Translations under genes and position numbers: made by a program
Notes under the pieces: model-generated
Database searches by the model: none
The model's input: only the letters and a program-made list of their open reading frames with translations
What the model was told of the DNA's origin: nothing
In this document: positions 25,715-36,352 of the stretch, piece after piece
Layout: each line of letters starts with the position of its first letter
How positions within the stretch are numbered: the first letter of the stretch is position 1
Assembly: GCF_015679985.1 (NCBI RefSeq)
Contig: NZ_CP049239.1
Coordinates: 868,001-932,000, forward strand
DNA length: 64,000 bases
Reading direction: 5' to 3'
From: Campylobacter concisus
Lineage (GTDB): Bacteria > Campylobacterota > Campylobacteria > Campylobacterales > Campylobacteraceae

Positions 25715-28700
25715 TTATTTGACAGTAAAGCTTCGCTGAGCTAGGTCGTAGTCGTTTTGTCTTTCGTTATACATATTTTCAGTTGTGACTGCACCAAGCG
25801 AGCATTTGCCGCCAAGTCTTACACGATAAGGTGTGTAAAGCACAGCCTCTCTCTTATCGCTATCTAATGTATAAAAACTTAAAACGCGATCATCTTTTAT
25901 GCTCTGATATTCAAGCTCAATGCTATCTTTAAGACTCTTATTAAAGCCACTTAGATTTTCATTTATTGGCTCAAAGCAGCTACTTACTATCTCGTTTATT
26001 ACACCATTTTTAACCATAGCTTTAGAATTTATCACTATTTTTGAATAGACAACATCATTTACTCTTAGGCTGTCAAGACCTAGCTCTTTGCCTTTTTCAT
26101 CGACAAACGTTCTATAAATATCAAGCTCTTTTGGCTCTATTTTATGCTTAATCTCAAGTGGCACATAAGCGTAGCTTAAGATGGAGGCATATAGCTTGTT
26201 TTCACCAAGTGGAGTGATGGTAAAATTTCCATCTTTTGCTGTAAATGATACGCTTAAAAGGCCGTCAAATTCTTTACTTTCGCCGTTGTAGCTAAGTTTA
26301 AATTTATTATTTTTCTCGCCAACATCTTTGCCAAAGTAGGCATTTAGCGCTCTAAGTGTAAAAGCGCGCTCTTGCGTTGAGCTAAGCTCATTTAAATTTG
26401 TGATCAAGAAATTTGCAAGATCATCTGAGTAGTCGTTTTTCTCAAAATATTTTGCGTGTAGATACAAGATAAATGCATTGTCTCTCATCTTTGAGCCAAA
26501 GCTAGAATAATCCCTGCTGTAATCAGCTATCTGAGCTTTTTTAATATCTTTTAGCACCACCTTTGCTTCGTCATTTAAGCCATTTAGTTTCAAAGCTGCT
26601 GCCATTAGATATTTATTAAGTGCAGTCGTATTGTAAGCTTTGTGGTCATAAATTTTATTTAGCACTGATTTATCAGCAACATTTGCGCGGGAGCTTACAT
26701 AAATAGCATATAGGGCTTCAATGTCTGTGTTTGTATATTTTAAGAGCGAATTTAATGCTCTTTGCTTTACATTTTTATTTAGCTCATATCCAGCCTCTTC
26801 AAGATCAAGCAGCACATCAGTTGCATAGATCGAAGCAAATGCATTTGTACTACCTAGATCGCTCCAGTAGCCAAAGCTACCATCTGGTTTTTGCATCTTA
26901 ATTAGCTCACTCATACCGCTTGCAATAAATCTCTTTTGATCATTTTTTTCAAGCTCATCTTTTGGCTTTAAATTTAAAAGCGCAAGCAGTCTAGAGCTCC
27001 TTTGCTCTGCACATCCGTAAGGATACTCGACTAAATTTTTAGAAGCTGCTAATAGCACGCTTGAGACCGAGCTTGACGCATCTATACTAACATTGTGAAA
27101 GCCTTTTGGAAGAGAGATCATGCTCTCTTTGTCAAAGACGCTACTTTTTGCATAGGTGCTAATCGTATAAGGATTAACTACATCAAGTAAATTTTGAGCA
27201 GTTTTTGAGCTATTTTTGTCGCTTATTGTTATATTGTATTCGCCAGCTCCAGCTTCAAGAGCTGAAATTTTAAATGTAAAGGCTTTATTCTCAAGCGGCT
27301 TTAAATTCGTATTTTCTTTTGTTTTGATGTTTAAATTTTTACTGCTAGCCACTTTTATTGTTAAATTTTTATCCTCATTTGTTGTGTTTATGAGTCTTAA
27401 GTTCGCATTTAGCTCATCGCCTTTTAACAGATAAACTAACGCACTTGGCTTAATAATCACATCATCTTTTACTAAAATTTCTTTATTTACCGCATTCATG
27501 CTATTTTCATTATTTGCCACAACATCTACTCTAATGGCAGAGTTAAAGCCATTTGGCGTTTTAAACTCGTATGAAATTTCACCATTATCGTCAGCTTGAA
27601 GGCTTACTAAATTTGCATATGTTTTTACTTTTTTGCTATCGACTGGACTAGCATGTTTTGCCATTTTTGCCTCCATGGCAAGTGCAGCCATATCGCCACC
27701 AAAGCTTAAAGTTTTGCCCTCGACCTTATAGTTTGTGAGCATATTATAAATGTCATAGTCAAAGACGCCATCTGGTAAAATTTTGTCAAAAAATTTAAGT
27801 GGATCGGCCGGCTTTTGTGAGGTGATATCAAGCACGCCAACATCTGTGATAAATAAATTCACATAAGCTTTTGGCTTTGTTTTTAGTGAAATTTTTATGT
27901 TTTCATCGCTTTTTGCCGTATTTGGTGCATCAAGACTTAGATCAAGTATCCTTGATGACTTATCAGCTTTAGCATAAACCTTACCGTAAGCCCTAAACGG
28001 AGTTAATCCGCCATCTGTCATGCGGTAGATATTTGCACTCACGTAAAGTCCGCTAAAATCAAAATCAAGTTTAAATTTCACATTTGCTGAGTTGTTTTTT
28101 ATCTTAACGACCTTGTAAGCTTTCACGCCACCATCTTCAAGTGTAACAAGGGCGATACCTTCTTTTATAGCTGAGCTTATATCAGCACTTAGTTCATCGC
28201 CTTTTTTGTAGATATTTTTATTTAGTTTGATTTGAGATTTGCTAAGCTCTTTTGTTGGTGCTAGAGTTGAGTAGTTGTAGCCACTTACGTCCATATCAAG
28301 GCTTGTGCTTGCTCCACTTACTAGATTTGTAGCGATGATCACATATGAGCCACTTTGTGTAAATTTATAGCTAAACTCGCCATTGTCTTTATAAAAATTA
28401 TCCACATCTTCTAGCGTTTGAAACCACTTTATATAGCCATTTGCATCTCTTTGGTATTGCCAAGTAACGCGTTTTATATCAAATTTTAAATTTGATTTTA
28501 CGGCCTTTTGACTTGACATATCTACTACAACCGTTCTTATTTTTACATCTTCGTTTGGCTCAGCAAATGTCGTGCTTGCTGCGATACCAACCATATCTTT
28601 ATAAGGATAGAGCGTAAAGCTTTTTGTATCGCTTACGTTTTTGCCGTCATCATTTACATTGAAATTTATCACGCCTGTTATGATAGAAGAGGCATTTTTA

Positions 28701-30835
28701 GTGCTAAAGCTAAGATCTATCATTTGGCTTGATTTGCCATCTTTTGAAAGAGTGAGATCATTTTCAAAAGATGGATAAGCACTTGGTTTTAGCGTATTGT
28801 TTTTAAATTTATACTCTTTAAACTCACTATTTTTATATTCATCATCAAAAAAGCTCACCTGCATGCTGCCATCAAGCTCGCTAGCAGCGCCACCAAAGAG
28901 ATAGTTGCTGGCTAGATTGGCTCTAACAAGCTCATTTGCGAAAAATTTATCTCTCTCAAGCGTTATCTCATTTTTTATCCTATTTGGCATAAAACTCTCA
29001 ACAAAAAATGGCACATTTGAGATCACTTTGCTTGCGTAAATTACTTGCATATTAAATCTACCGCTTAGATCGCTTAATATCTCTTTTTCAAAATTTACCA
29101 AGCCAACGTCATTTGTATTTTTTGAAATTTCAGCACTACTTTTGCCTTGTGGATCGAAAAATTTTATCTTTATAGGCATATTTTTTAAAGGATTAAAATC
29201 TCTATCTCTTAGATAGATTGCACCCTTTAAACTCTCATTTGGTCTTATGATATTTGAAGCAAAATGAACGTACGCATCGATACTCTCACTGGCATTTTGA
29301 CTCATAAATTTCGCTTCATTTAACGCTTCGTCTTCTTTTAAAATAAGAAAATTTTGCTCTTTTCCAAGAGAGACAACCACCGAAGAGATATCTTTGTAAA
29401 TATCTCTTTTGTTAAATTTAAAAACGCCTATATCATTTGTCGCACCAACTGCGATTTCTTCGTTCTTTTTGCCATAAATTTTCACATTTGCGTTTGGAAG
29501 CATTGTATTTTCGCCAAGACGATTTGCAAATACGAAAATTTCATCCTTGCCAAGCTTTGCATTTACGGCGATATCACTTAGATAGACTACTTTTGAGACG
29601 CTCTTATCCTTGCCGTAGTTTAAATTTATTTTATAAACGCCGTCTCCAGCTCCAGCAAAGTCAAGTTTGATTTTATTTAGCGAAATTTCATTTAATGCGC
29701 CATCAAGCTTATAACTTTTGCTTGCCACTTTTGTGCTGAAGTTGCTTAACTCTTCGTTATTGTCATTAAAATTTAAAAAATATCTAAAATTTTGATCGCT
29801 TAGCTTTTCAATGCTTACATTTAACTCAGGCAAATTTGCACTTCTGATACCGATCTCACCGACGCTTGAGATATATGGCTCATTATTTATAAAATTTGCA
29901 AATGGAGTGAGATTGCCAGCTACTACTTCATAGCTACTTTCTTCTCTTACTACATTTCTATCATCGCCAAAACCGGGCTTAATGGTGATTTCATAACTAT
30001 TTTGTGGCTTAAAATCATCACTTGTAATATCAATGTAGTAATAATACTCGCTAAGTTCTGAGTTTTCTTCATAGTTGTCACTATATTTAACGTCACTAAT
30101 GCTAAAGTTTTTTACACCTTTAATGTTTATAAATTTTTTTAAGTTAATGTCGTCATCAAGCCAATTTTTTAGATAAATTCTAAAGCCCAAGATGCCATTA
30201 TCAAGGCTTACTGGATAAATTTCTGGTATCTCAAGACTCTTTGCATTATCATTTATATTTACGCTTTCTTCGCTTATTTCATCGGCAAAATTTACTATCG
30301 TTTCACCTGAAAGCGTTGCGCCAAATTTGCTCTCAAATTTTTCACCAAAATCAAAAACCGGATTGCTTAAATTTTTATCAAGATTAAGCTCAAAGCTATT
30401 ATTAGAAAGCTCAATTGCTTTAAATTTCGCATCTTTTACGGCAATATTTTTGATAGCTTCAATATTTACTTCATCATTAAATTTAACTATATATTTGCTA
30501 TCACTTATTTTTTCTATCTTTGTTAGCTCAAATTCTTTCGTGGTAAAACTAGCAGTACTTCCGTTTTCAAGCTTGCAGCTATAATCCAAACCAGCGTGCA
30601 TATCTTTTGTAAAAAGTAGCAAGCTTTGACTATTAAATCTAACCGTACCATTTAACGCTGGTTGGCACAAAAGTAGCTTTTTATCGCTTAGCATACCAAC
30701 AAAATTTTTATCGACTTTATCTTCTAGCCCAAACTCTACGCTTAGGGGCGATTTTATCAGTGCTGTACCATTTAGGCTCAAAGCATATAAATTTGTCATT
30801 CCCAAAAGTGCTAGAAGCGCTACTTTTTGCCACAT
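25715..30835 (-). CDS. Bacterial alpha-2-macroglobulin with thioester (YfhM type)
   Basis: A 1,706-residue secreted protease trap. Signal peptide MWQKVALLALLGMTNLYA with no lipobox; then Ig-like MG domains over about 1,100 residues, the thioester site YGCAEQ with Cys1275, and the alpha-helical thioester domain that follows (YATDVLLDLEEAGYELN, etc.), closing with a receptor-type domain. In this family the intact CxEQ loop covalently grabs attacking proteases. Directly follows pbpC (1-base gap), the conserved pairing in which the cell-wall repair enzyme and protease trap act together in the periplasm. Ribosome site GGAG precedes the ATG. Confidence 0.92.
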   Translation of the reverse strand: MWQKVALLALLGMTNLYALSLNGTALIKSPLSVEFGLEDKVDKNFVGMLSDKKLLLCQPALNGTVRFNSQSLLLFTKDMHAGLDYSCKLENGSTASFTTKEFELTKIEKISDSKYIVKFNDEVNIEAIKNIAVKDAKFKAIELSNNSFELNLDKNLSNPVFDFGEKFESKFGATLSGETIVNFADEISEESVNINDNAKSLEIPEIYPVSLDNGILGFRIYLKNWLDDDINLKKFINIKGVKNFSISDVKYSDNYEENSELSEYYYYIDITSDDFKPQNSYEITIKPGFGDDRNVVREESSYEVVAGNLTPFANFINNEPYISSVGEIGIRSANLPELNVSIEKLSDQNFRYFLNFNDNNEELSNFSTKVASKSYKLDGALNEISLNKIKLDFAGAGDGVYKINLNYGKDKSVSKVVYLSDIAVNAKLGKDEIFVFANRLGENTMLPNANVKIYGKKNEEIAVGATNDIGVFKFNKRDIYKDISSVVVSLGKEQNFLILKEDEALNEAKFMSQNASESIDAYVHFASNIIRPNESLKGAIYLRDRDFNPLKNMPIKIKFFDPQGKSSAEISKNTNDVGLVNFEKEILSDLSGRFNMQVIYASKVISNVPFFVESFMPNRIKNEITLERDKFFANELVRANLASNYLFGGAASELDGSMQVSFFDDEYKNSEFKEYKFKNNTLKPSAYPSFENDLTLSKDGKSSQMIDLSFSTKNASSIITGVINFNVNDDGKNVSDTKSFTLYPYKDMVGIAASTTFAEPNEDVKIRTVVVDMSSQKAVKSNLKFDIKRVTWQYQRDANGYIKWFQTLEDVDNFYKDNGEFSYKFTQSGSYVIIATNLVSGASTSLDMDVSGYNYSTLAPTKELSKSQIKLNKNIYKKGDELSADISSAIKEGIALVTLEDGGVKAYKVVKIKNNSANVKFKLDFDFSGLYVSANIYRMTDGGLTPFRAYGKVYAKADKSSRILDLSLDAPNTAKSDENIKISLKTKPKAYVNLFITDVGVLDITSQKPADPLKFFDKILPDGVFDYDIYNMLTNYKVEGKTLSFGGDMAALAMEAKMAKHASPVDSKKVKTYANLVSLQADDNGEISYEFKTPNGFNSAIRVDVVANNENSMNAVNKEILVKDDVIIKPSALVYLLKGDELNANLRLINTTNEDKNLTIKVASSKNLNIKTKENTNLKPLENKAFTFKISALEAGAGEYNITISDKNSSKTAQNLLDVVNPYTISTYAKSSVFDKESMISLPKGFHNVSIDASSSVSSVLLAASKNLVEYPYGCAEQRSSRLLALLNLKPKDELEKNDQKRFIASGMSELIKMQKPDGSFGYWSDLGSTNAFASIYATDVLLDLEEAGYELNKNVKQRALNSLLKYTNTDIEALYAIYVSSRANVADKSVLNKIYDHKAYNTTALNKYLMAAALKLNGLNDEAKVVLKDIKKAQIADYSRDYSSFGSKMRDNAFILYLHAKYFEKNDYSDDLANFLITNLNELSSTQERAFTLRALNAYFGKDVGEKNNKFKLSYNGESKEFDGLLSVSFTAKDGNFTITPLGENKLYASILSYAYVPLEIKHKIEPKELDIYRTFVDEKGKELGLDSLRVNDVVYSKIVINSKAMVKNGVINEIVSSCFEPINENLSGFNKSLKDSIELEYQSIKDDRVLSFYTLDSDKREAVLYTPYRVRLGGKCSLGAVTTENMYNERQNDYDLAQRSFTVK

Positions 30836-30836
30836 T

Positions 30837-33005
30837 TTATCTCCTTATTTTTATTGTTATTTCACTTTGATTTGAGTTTTGATCAAGGCATTTTATGCTG
30901 TGCTCGCCAAGAGTTAGACCAAACTTTTTCTCGCTTGCATTTTCTATCTTAGAAAAGTTCAAATCATCTATTTTTAGGTAAATTTCATCGCCTAAAAACG
31001 CGTAGCATTTTACCATAACTTGTGTAATATTTTCATCTGTTACTATCTCTTCATTGTCATACGGATAGGCAAAAACTGGCCTTTTATCTTTAAAAATTTC
31101 AGCACAAGGACTTTTTTGTATCTCATCTTTATCCAAAAGCTCATTTTTAACCAAAAAATCAAGCTCTTCGCCTCTTAAACTTTCGCACTTATCCTTTAAA
31201 TCTACACCCTTTATCCTATCATCAAGTGCCATTTTTTTACACTTTTTATAGTTAAAGGCATCAAGGCAGGTTGGCAGCTTTTCTATGCCATCTGGCTCAC
31301 TCATAAATCTTAACTTCTCTTTTTGAGCAATTATCTTAAACATATCAAAAAGGCTCTTTGATACGTCATTTAGTCCTGTTAATTTATCAGTTTTGCTGGC
31401 ATTAAAATTTCCAATCCAAATAGCAATTGTGTAATTTTCATCAACGCCTATGGCGTAAAGATCGCGTGAGTTTGCGCTTGTGCCAGTTTTAAAAGCAATC
31501 TTTGGCGTATTTTGGGCGTACTGCCAAGCATTTTTTAGATACGATCTTGAGGCTTCACTTAGCATTTTAGCAGTCAAATAGGCACTTTGAGGCGAGATGA
31601 GAGTTACATTTTTCTCCTCATTTTTGTAGTTTTTGCCAGCAAACTCAAGCGGCCTATAAATGCCGTCATTTGCATAAATAGTATAAAGATGAGCAAGATC
31701 AAGCAGGCTCATTTCAGCACTTCCAAGCGTTATAGAAGCTCCATAATACTCTTTATCTTCATCTACTAAATTTACCTTTTCAAGTAGTTCGTAAAGCGAA
31801 TTGTCTTTTAGTTTTAAGTTTAAATTTATAACCGGAATATTTAGGCTGAAATTTAGAGCATCTTTCGCGCTTACGATACCTAAAAAATCATTACTAAAAT
31901 TCTTTGGGGCATACTCTTTTATATAAATTTGCGTATCAATTAACTGCGAATTTGGCGTGATAAGCCCGCTATCAAGCGCAAGCGAGTAGATAAAAGGCTT
32001 TAGCGTGCTGCCGGTATTTCGCTTCATATTTAGGGCTGAGTTTTTACCGTCACGCGCATGCTCATCATGCGAGCCGATGAAGGCAACAACACTCATTTTT
32101 TTATTATCAATGACCACGGCTGCTGCGTTGTTTGCATTTTTAGCCTTTAGCGAAAACATCGTATCTTTTAAAATTTTAAGCATATCTTTTTGTAAATTTA
32201 GATCCAAACTAGCCTTTGAAATTTGGTTTTTAAAAGCGACATTTGCATAATCTTCCGCGGTTACGATAGCTTTTGCTCTTACATTTTTAAATGGCTCAGC
32301 CTGCGCTCTTTTAAAAGCACTAAGATCTATTAGCTTTGCTTTGTAAAGCATCTTTATGACCCTGTTTTTTAGGGCGTTTATGTTTGAAACGCGGTCTAGT
32401 CTATTTTTGTTTGGATTTTTAGGGATCGTGCTTAAAAGTGCAGCCTGAGCGTAGCTAAGCTCGTTTAGTTCCTTGCCAAAGTAAAAAAAGCTAGCCGCCT
32501 TTGCTCCCTCGATATTGCCGCCGTATGGGGCTAAATTTAGATAAAAATTTAAAATTTCATCCTTGCTAAAATGAAGCTCGAGCTGAAATGCTCTAAAAAT
32601 TTCTCTTATCTTATTTTTATAGCTCCTATCACTTGGCTCAAGCATCCTAGCTACTTGCATCGTTATAGTGCTAGCCCCTATGCGGTTATCGCTTCTTAGG
32701 TTGTGGAAAAATGCTCTAAAAATGGAGGCAAAATTTACTCCAAAATGGTAGTAAAAGTACCTATCTTCAAAGAGCACGACGCATTGTTTTAGTGAGCTTG
32801 GGAAGCTTTGTTCGTGAAATCTCCAAATTCCGTCGCTGCTAAGCTTCATATTTATAATGTTGCCATTTCTATCAAGTAAAATTTTGGCTTCGTCTTTTTT
32901 AAGTGCATCTAAATTTAGTGGATAAATTTGATCTAATATCAAAAAAATAGCAACCAATAGAGCCAAAAATAAGGCAAGGAATTTTAGAAATTTAAACTTT
33001 TTCAT
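30837..33005 (-). CDS. pbpC: Penicillin-binding protein 1C
   Basis: 722-residue bifunctional enzyme: one N-terminal membrane anchor (residues 7-25), transglycosylase domain with catalytic Glu in FEDRYFYYHFG (E80) and GASTITMQVARM, transpeptidase domain with STLK (about 331) and KTGTS (about 507), and a C-terminal BiPBP domain. Paired with the macroglobulin gene. The ATG has no good ribosome site; a TATAAT box ends just 7 bases ahead, suggesting a leaderless message. Confidence 0.93.
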   Translation of the reverse strand: MKKFKFLKFLALFLALLVAIFLILDQIYPLNLDALKKDEAKILLDRNGNIINMKLSSDGIWRFHEQSFPSSLKQCVVLFEDRYFYYHFGVNFASIFRAFFHNLRSDNRIGASTITMQVARMLEPSDRSYKNKIREIFRAFQLELHFSKDEILNFYLNLAPYGGNIEGAKAASFFYFGKELNELSYAQAALLSTIPKNPNKNRLDRVSNINALKNRVIKMLYKAKLIDLSAFKRAQAEPFKNVRAKAIVTAEDYANVAFKNQISKASLDLNLQKDMLKILKDTMFSLKAKNANNAAAVVIDNKKMSVVAFIGSHDEHARDGKNSALNMKRNTGSTLKPFIYSLALDSGLITPNSQLIDTQIYIKEYAPKNFSNDFLGIVSAKDALNFSLNIPVINLNLKLKDNSLYELLEKVNLVDEDKEYYGASITLGSAEMSLLDLAHLYTIYANDGIYRPLEFAGKNYKNEEKNVTLISPQSAYLTAKMLSEASRSYLKNAWQYAQNTPKIAFKTGTSANSRDLYAIGVDENYTIAIWIGNFNASKTDKLTGLNDVSKSLFDMFKIIAQKEKLRFMSEPDGIEKLPTCLDAFNYKKCKKMALDDRIKGVDLKDKCESLRGEELDFLVKNELLDKDEIQKSPCAEIFKDKRPVFAYPYDNEEIVTDENITQVMVKCYAFLGDEIYLKIDDLNFSKIENASEKKFGLTLGEHSIKCLDQNSNQSEITIKIRR

Positions 33006-33012
33006 CCGCGTG

Positions 33013-33044
33013 ATTATAGCTGTTAAAGTTTAAGTAGCTATAAT
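33013..33044. promoter_or_regulatory. Face-to-face -10 boxes in a 9-base inverted repeat (pbpC / helicase)
   Basis: ATTATAGCT (33013-33021) and AGCTATAAT (33036-33044) form a perfect inverted repeat in which each arm is the TATAAT box of one of the two divergent genes. The plus box serves the helicase (ATG 27 bases on); the minus box ends 7 bases before the pbpC ATG. Polymerase at one promoter should hinder the other. Confidence 0.6.
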
Positions 33045-33070
33045 TAGACCTTTTTAAAAAAGAGGAAACA

Positions 33071-35104
33071 ATGCCCTTATCTAGGTTAAACAAAGAACAA
33101 TACACCGCCGCAACTGCGCCATTTGGACACAATCTCATCATCGCTTCAGCTGGCACTGGCAAGACTAGCACGATTGTCGCTCGCATCGCTCATCTTTTAA
33201 ATTTAGGCGTAAAGCCAGAGAAAATTTTGCTTCTTACATTTACCAACAAAGCAGCGAGCGAAATGATAGAGCGCTTAAATAGGTATTTTGACAAACAAAT
33301 CACCTCTAAAATCACCGCAGGCACCTTCCACTCGGTCTCATTTTCGCTTTTAAAAAGCCTTGATAAAGGCGTCACGCTAAAGCAGCCAAGCGAGCTAAAG
33401 ACGCTTTTAAAAAGTCTTGTTGAGAGGCGTAAATTTTACCATTTAAGCGACGTCAAACCTTACGGCGGAGCCTATCTATACGATCTTTACTCGCTCTTTC
33501 AAAACAGCGAACAAGGCACAACATTTGGCAAATGGATAAGTGAGAAGAGCGAAGAGCAGGGCGTTTATGCTGAAATTTATGAAGATGTTTTAGAGGAGTT
33601 TGAGGCTGAAAAGGCTAAATTTGCCTACGCTGACTTTAACGACCTTCTCATAAAAATGCGCGACGAGCTAAAAAAAGGGGCAAATTTAGCTTATGATGAA
33701 ATTTTGATCGACGAGTATCAAGATACAAACACGCTTCAAGGCAGCCTAATAGACGCATTTAAGACAAAGAGCCTCTTTTGCGTGGGCGATTTTGACCAGA
33801 GTATCTACGCATTTAACGGCGCAAATATCGAGATAATAGGCTCATTTAAAGACCGCTTTCCAAACGCAAATATCTACGCTTTAAATGTAAATTACCGCTC
33901 AAGCTCGAGCATACTTGCCCTTGCAAATAAGGTCATAAATAACAACCCAAGGCTTTATGAAAAGCACCTCACAGTTAGTCGCGAGGGAAATTTCAAGCCC
34001 CCAAGGCTGCTTGTCTATAATGAGCTTTTTGATCAGTATCAAAACATCGCTGATATCATCTCGCTCTCGCCATTTAATAGAGAAAATATCGCCATAATTT
34101 TTAGAAATAACTCATCAGCTGATGGCATCGAGGTCGCACTAAAAGAGCGAGGTATTGGCTCAAAGCGAAAGGGCGGGGTGAGCTTCTTTGAGAGCCGTGA
34201 GATCAAGGCGCTCATCGACATCATGGGAATTTATGTCAATCCAAAAGATATAATGGCATTTATCCACATCTGCGAATACGCAAAAGGCGTTGGAAGCGCA
34301 GTTAGCAAAGAAATTTTTGACGCGCTGCTTAAGCTTGGGCATGGAAATTTGATAAAAGGGATAGTTGAGCCAGATGAGAGCGTAAATATCTCATCAAACA
34401 AAAGGCGAAACTACCAGCTTGGCCTTTTTGACGATCTTGACGAATTTGCCGAAGTTTCAAGGTTTTCTAAGCTTGGCTTTAGTGATAAATTCCTAGGCCA
34501 TCCAGTGCTAAAACTACAAAAGCTAAGCGAGAGTGGGGCGCAGTTTTTATATGAAATTTACAACTTTTTAAGAGGCATGAGAAATATCTCAAAGCCAGCC
34601 ACGATGATAAACGAGATAAAAACTAGCAAAATTTACTCTCTCATCGTTGAAAATCTCAGCACAAAAAGGGCAACTCTAAAAAACGGTAACGTCGATCTGG
34701 CACTTAAAGAAGAGGTTAAAGAGCGCATAATGGCAAAGAGTGTGGTGCTAAGCGAGCTAGCTAAAAAATATCAAGATATCAGTAAATTTTACAACTTCTT
34801 AGCCCTTGGAAGCAACGAGATGAGCGAAGGGCAGGGCGTTAGCTTGCTTAGTGTGCATGCGAGTAAAGGGCTTGAATTTGATCAAGTTTTCATCGTCGAT
34901 CTCGCGCAAAACCGCTTTCCAAATTTAAAGCTAATGAGTATGGGCGGTAGTCTAGAAGAAGAAAGACGGCTCTTTTACGTGGCAGTGACCAGAGCAAAAG
35001 ACGAGCTATATCTTAGCTATGCAAAATACGACAAGATAAAGAAGGTGAATTATCAGCCAAGTAGGTTTTTGATAGAGGCTGGCATGGCAAAAGAGGAAGT
35101 TTAA
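33071..35104 (+). CDS. UvrD/Rep-family ATP-dependent DNA helicase
   Basis: 677 residues, superfamily 1A 3'-5' helicase: Q-motif LNKEQYTAA, Walker A ASAGTGKTS (25-33), Walker B DEYQDTN (about 213), GDFDQSIYAFNGA, NYRSS, VSLLSVHASKGLEFDQVF and VAVTRAKDELYL. Works in DNA repair or replication restart; Rep, PcrA and UvrD cannot be separated by eye. Ribosome site AGAGGAAAC. Confidence 0.9.
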   Translation: MPLSRLNKEQYTAATAPFGHNLIIASAGTGKTSTIVARIAHLLNLGVKPEKILLLTFTNKAASEMIERLNRYFDKQITSKITAGTFHSVSFSLLKSLDKGVTLKQPSELKTLLKSLVERRKFYHLSDVKPYGGAYLYDLYSLFQNSEQGTTFGKWISEKSEEQGVYAEIYEDVLEEFEAEKAKFAYADFNDLLIKMRDELKKGANLAYDEILIDEYQDTNTLQGSLIDAFKTKSLFCVGDFDQSIYAFNGANIEIIGSFKDRFPNANIYALNVNYRSSSSILALANKVINNNPRLYEKHLTVSREGNFKPPRLLVYNELFDQYQNIADIISLSPFNRENIAIIFRNNSSADGIEVALKERGIGSKRKGGVSFFESREIKALIDIMGIYVNPKDIMAFIHICEYAKGVGSAVSKEIFDALLKLGHGNLIKGIVEPDESVNISSNKRRNYQLGLFDDLDEFAEVSRFSKLGFSDKFLGHPVLKLQKLSESGAQFLYEIYNFLRGMRNISKPATMINEIKTSKIYSLIVENLSTKRATLKNGNVDLALKEEVKERIMAKSVVLSELAKKYQDISKFYNFLALGSNEMSEGQGVSLLSVHASKGLEFDQVFIVDLAQNRFPNLKLMSMGGSLEEERRLFYVAVTRAKDELYLSYAKYDKIKKVNYQPSRFLIEAGMAKEEV

Positions 35105-35158
35105 AGAGAATTTTAATCTTATTAAGTAAAATTGACTAATTTTTTACAAAGAGAAGCA

Positions 35159-36352
35159 ATGAAAAAATCTAAAATTTTAATAATTCTACTTATTTTAGGC
35201 ATCGGTGGATATTTTATCTATGATAAATTTTTTAATATAAAAGATGAAAAGGTGGAGTTTATCACCAAAAAGGCAAAAAAGGGCTCATTTAGCAAAAAGG
35301 TCGATGCGACTGGAGAAATTTTCGCTACTGAGCTAGTTGATGTGGGTGCGCAGGTGAGCGGCCAGATAAAAAAGCTATACGTTAAGCTTGGAGATCAGGT
35401 AAAAAAGGGCGATATGATCGCAAGTATCGATAGCTCGACACAGCAAAATAGCATCGATAATAAAGAGGCACAGCTTGCTATCTACAAAGCTCAGCTAGAG
35501 AGTGCAAAAGTGGCTCTAAATATCGCTAAAACGCAGTTTGATAGAGAAAATGCACTCTTTTCTAAAAACGCCACTTCAAAACAAGAATTTGAAAGTGCAA
35601 AAAATACTTATAGCGCAAATAGTGCCAAGATAAAGGAGCTCGAGGCTCAGATCAAGCAGACAAATATCGAGCTAAGTACTGCTAAGATAAATTTAGGCTA
35701 CACAAAGATTACCGCCCCAAGAGATGGCATAATAGTAAGCGTACAGGTCGAAGAGGGACAGACTGTAAATGCCAACCAAACTACACCAACTATCGTAAAG
35801 ATCGCAGATCTTAGCTATGTCAAGATGAAGATGCAAATAGCCGAGGGCGACATCACAAAGATAAAAGTTGGTACGCCAGTTGAATACTCGATCCTCTCTG
35901 AGCCAACGAAAAAATTTCAAACAACGGTTAGCTCAATCGACCCTGGCTTAACGACATTAAGCGATGGTAGCTATGGCTCTAGCAGTAGTAGCAAATCCAC
36001 AAGCTCAAGCACTTCAAGCAACTCAGCTGTTTATTATTATGCTCAAAGCATAGTTGAAAATAAAGATAAAATTTTAAGAATAGGCATGACCACGCAAAAT
36101 GAGCTTTTAATAGCAAATGTAAAGGACGCTATCATCGTACCAAGCATCGGTATCAAAAGAGATGAAAACGGCACATTTGTCTATGTTCTAAAAGATGGCA
36201 AAGCGGTAAAAACAGCGGTCAAAACTGGCATAAAAGACAACCTAGATACGCAGATCATTAGCGGTGTGAACGAGGGCGACGAGATCATCACATCACAAGG
36301 CTCAGCAAGCGAGATCGCTAAGATGATCGAAAAAGAACAAAGGAGATTTTAG
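35159..36352 (+). CDS. macA: Macrolide efflux periplasmic adaptor MacA
   Basis: 397 residues from the ATG at 35159 (AGAGAAGC ahead); an ATG 27 bases upstream lacks a ribosome site. N-terminal anchor (5-22), lipoyl/barrel halves around a long coiled coil (about 85-170) and barrel end ITAPRDGIIVSVQVEEGQTV. A low-complexity Ser-rich stretch (about 271-289) follows GLTTLSDGSYG and is longer than I expect for the family. Links MacB to the outer-membrane channel; together they export macrolides, heat-stable toxins or lipopeptides. Confidence 0.92.
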   Translation: MKKSKILIILLILGIGGYFIYDKFFNIKDEKVEFITKKAKKGSFSKKVDATGEIFATELVDVGAQVSGQIKKLYVKLGDQVKKGDMIASIDSSTQQNSIDNKEAQLAIYKAQLESAKVALNIAKTQFDRENALFSKNATSKQEFESAKNTYSANSAKIKELEAQIKQTNIELSTAKINLGYTKITAPRDGIIVSVQVEEGQTVNANQTTPTIVKIADLSYVKMKMQIAEGDITKIKVGTPVEYSILSEPTKKFQTTVSSIDPGLTTLSDGSYGSSSSSKSTSSSTSSNSAVYYYAQSIVENKDKILRIGMTTQNELLIANVKDAIIVPSIGIKRDENGTFVYVLKDGKAVKTAVKTGIKDNLDTQIISGVNEGDEIITSQGSASEIAKMIEKEQRRF

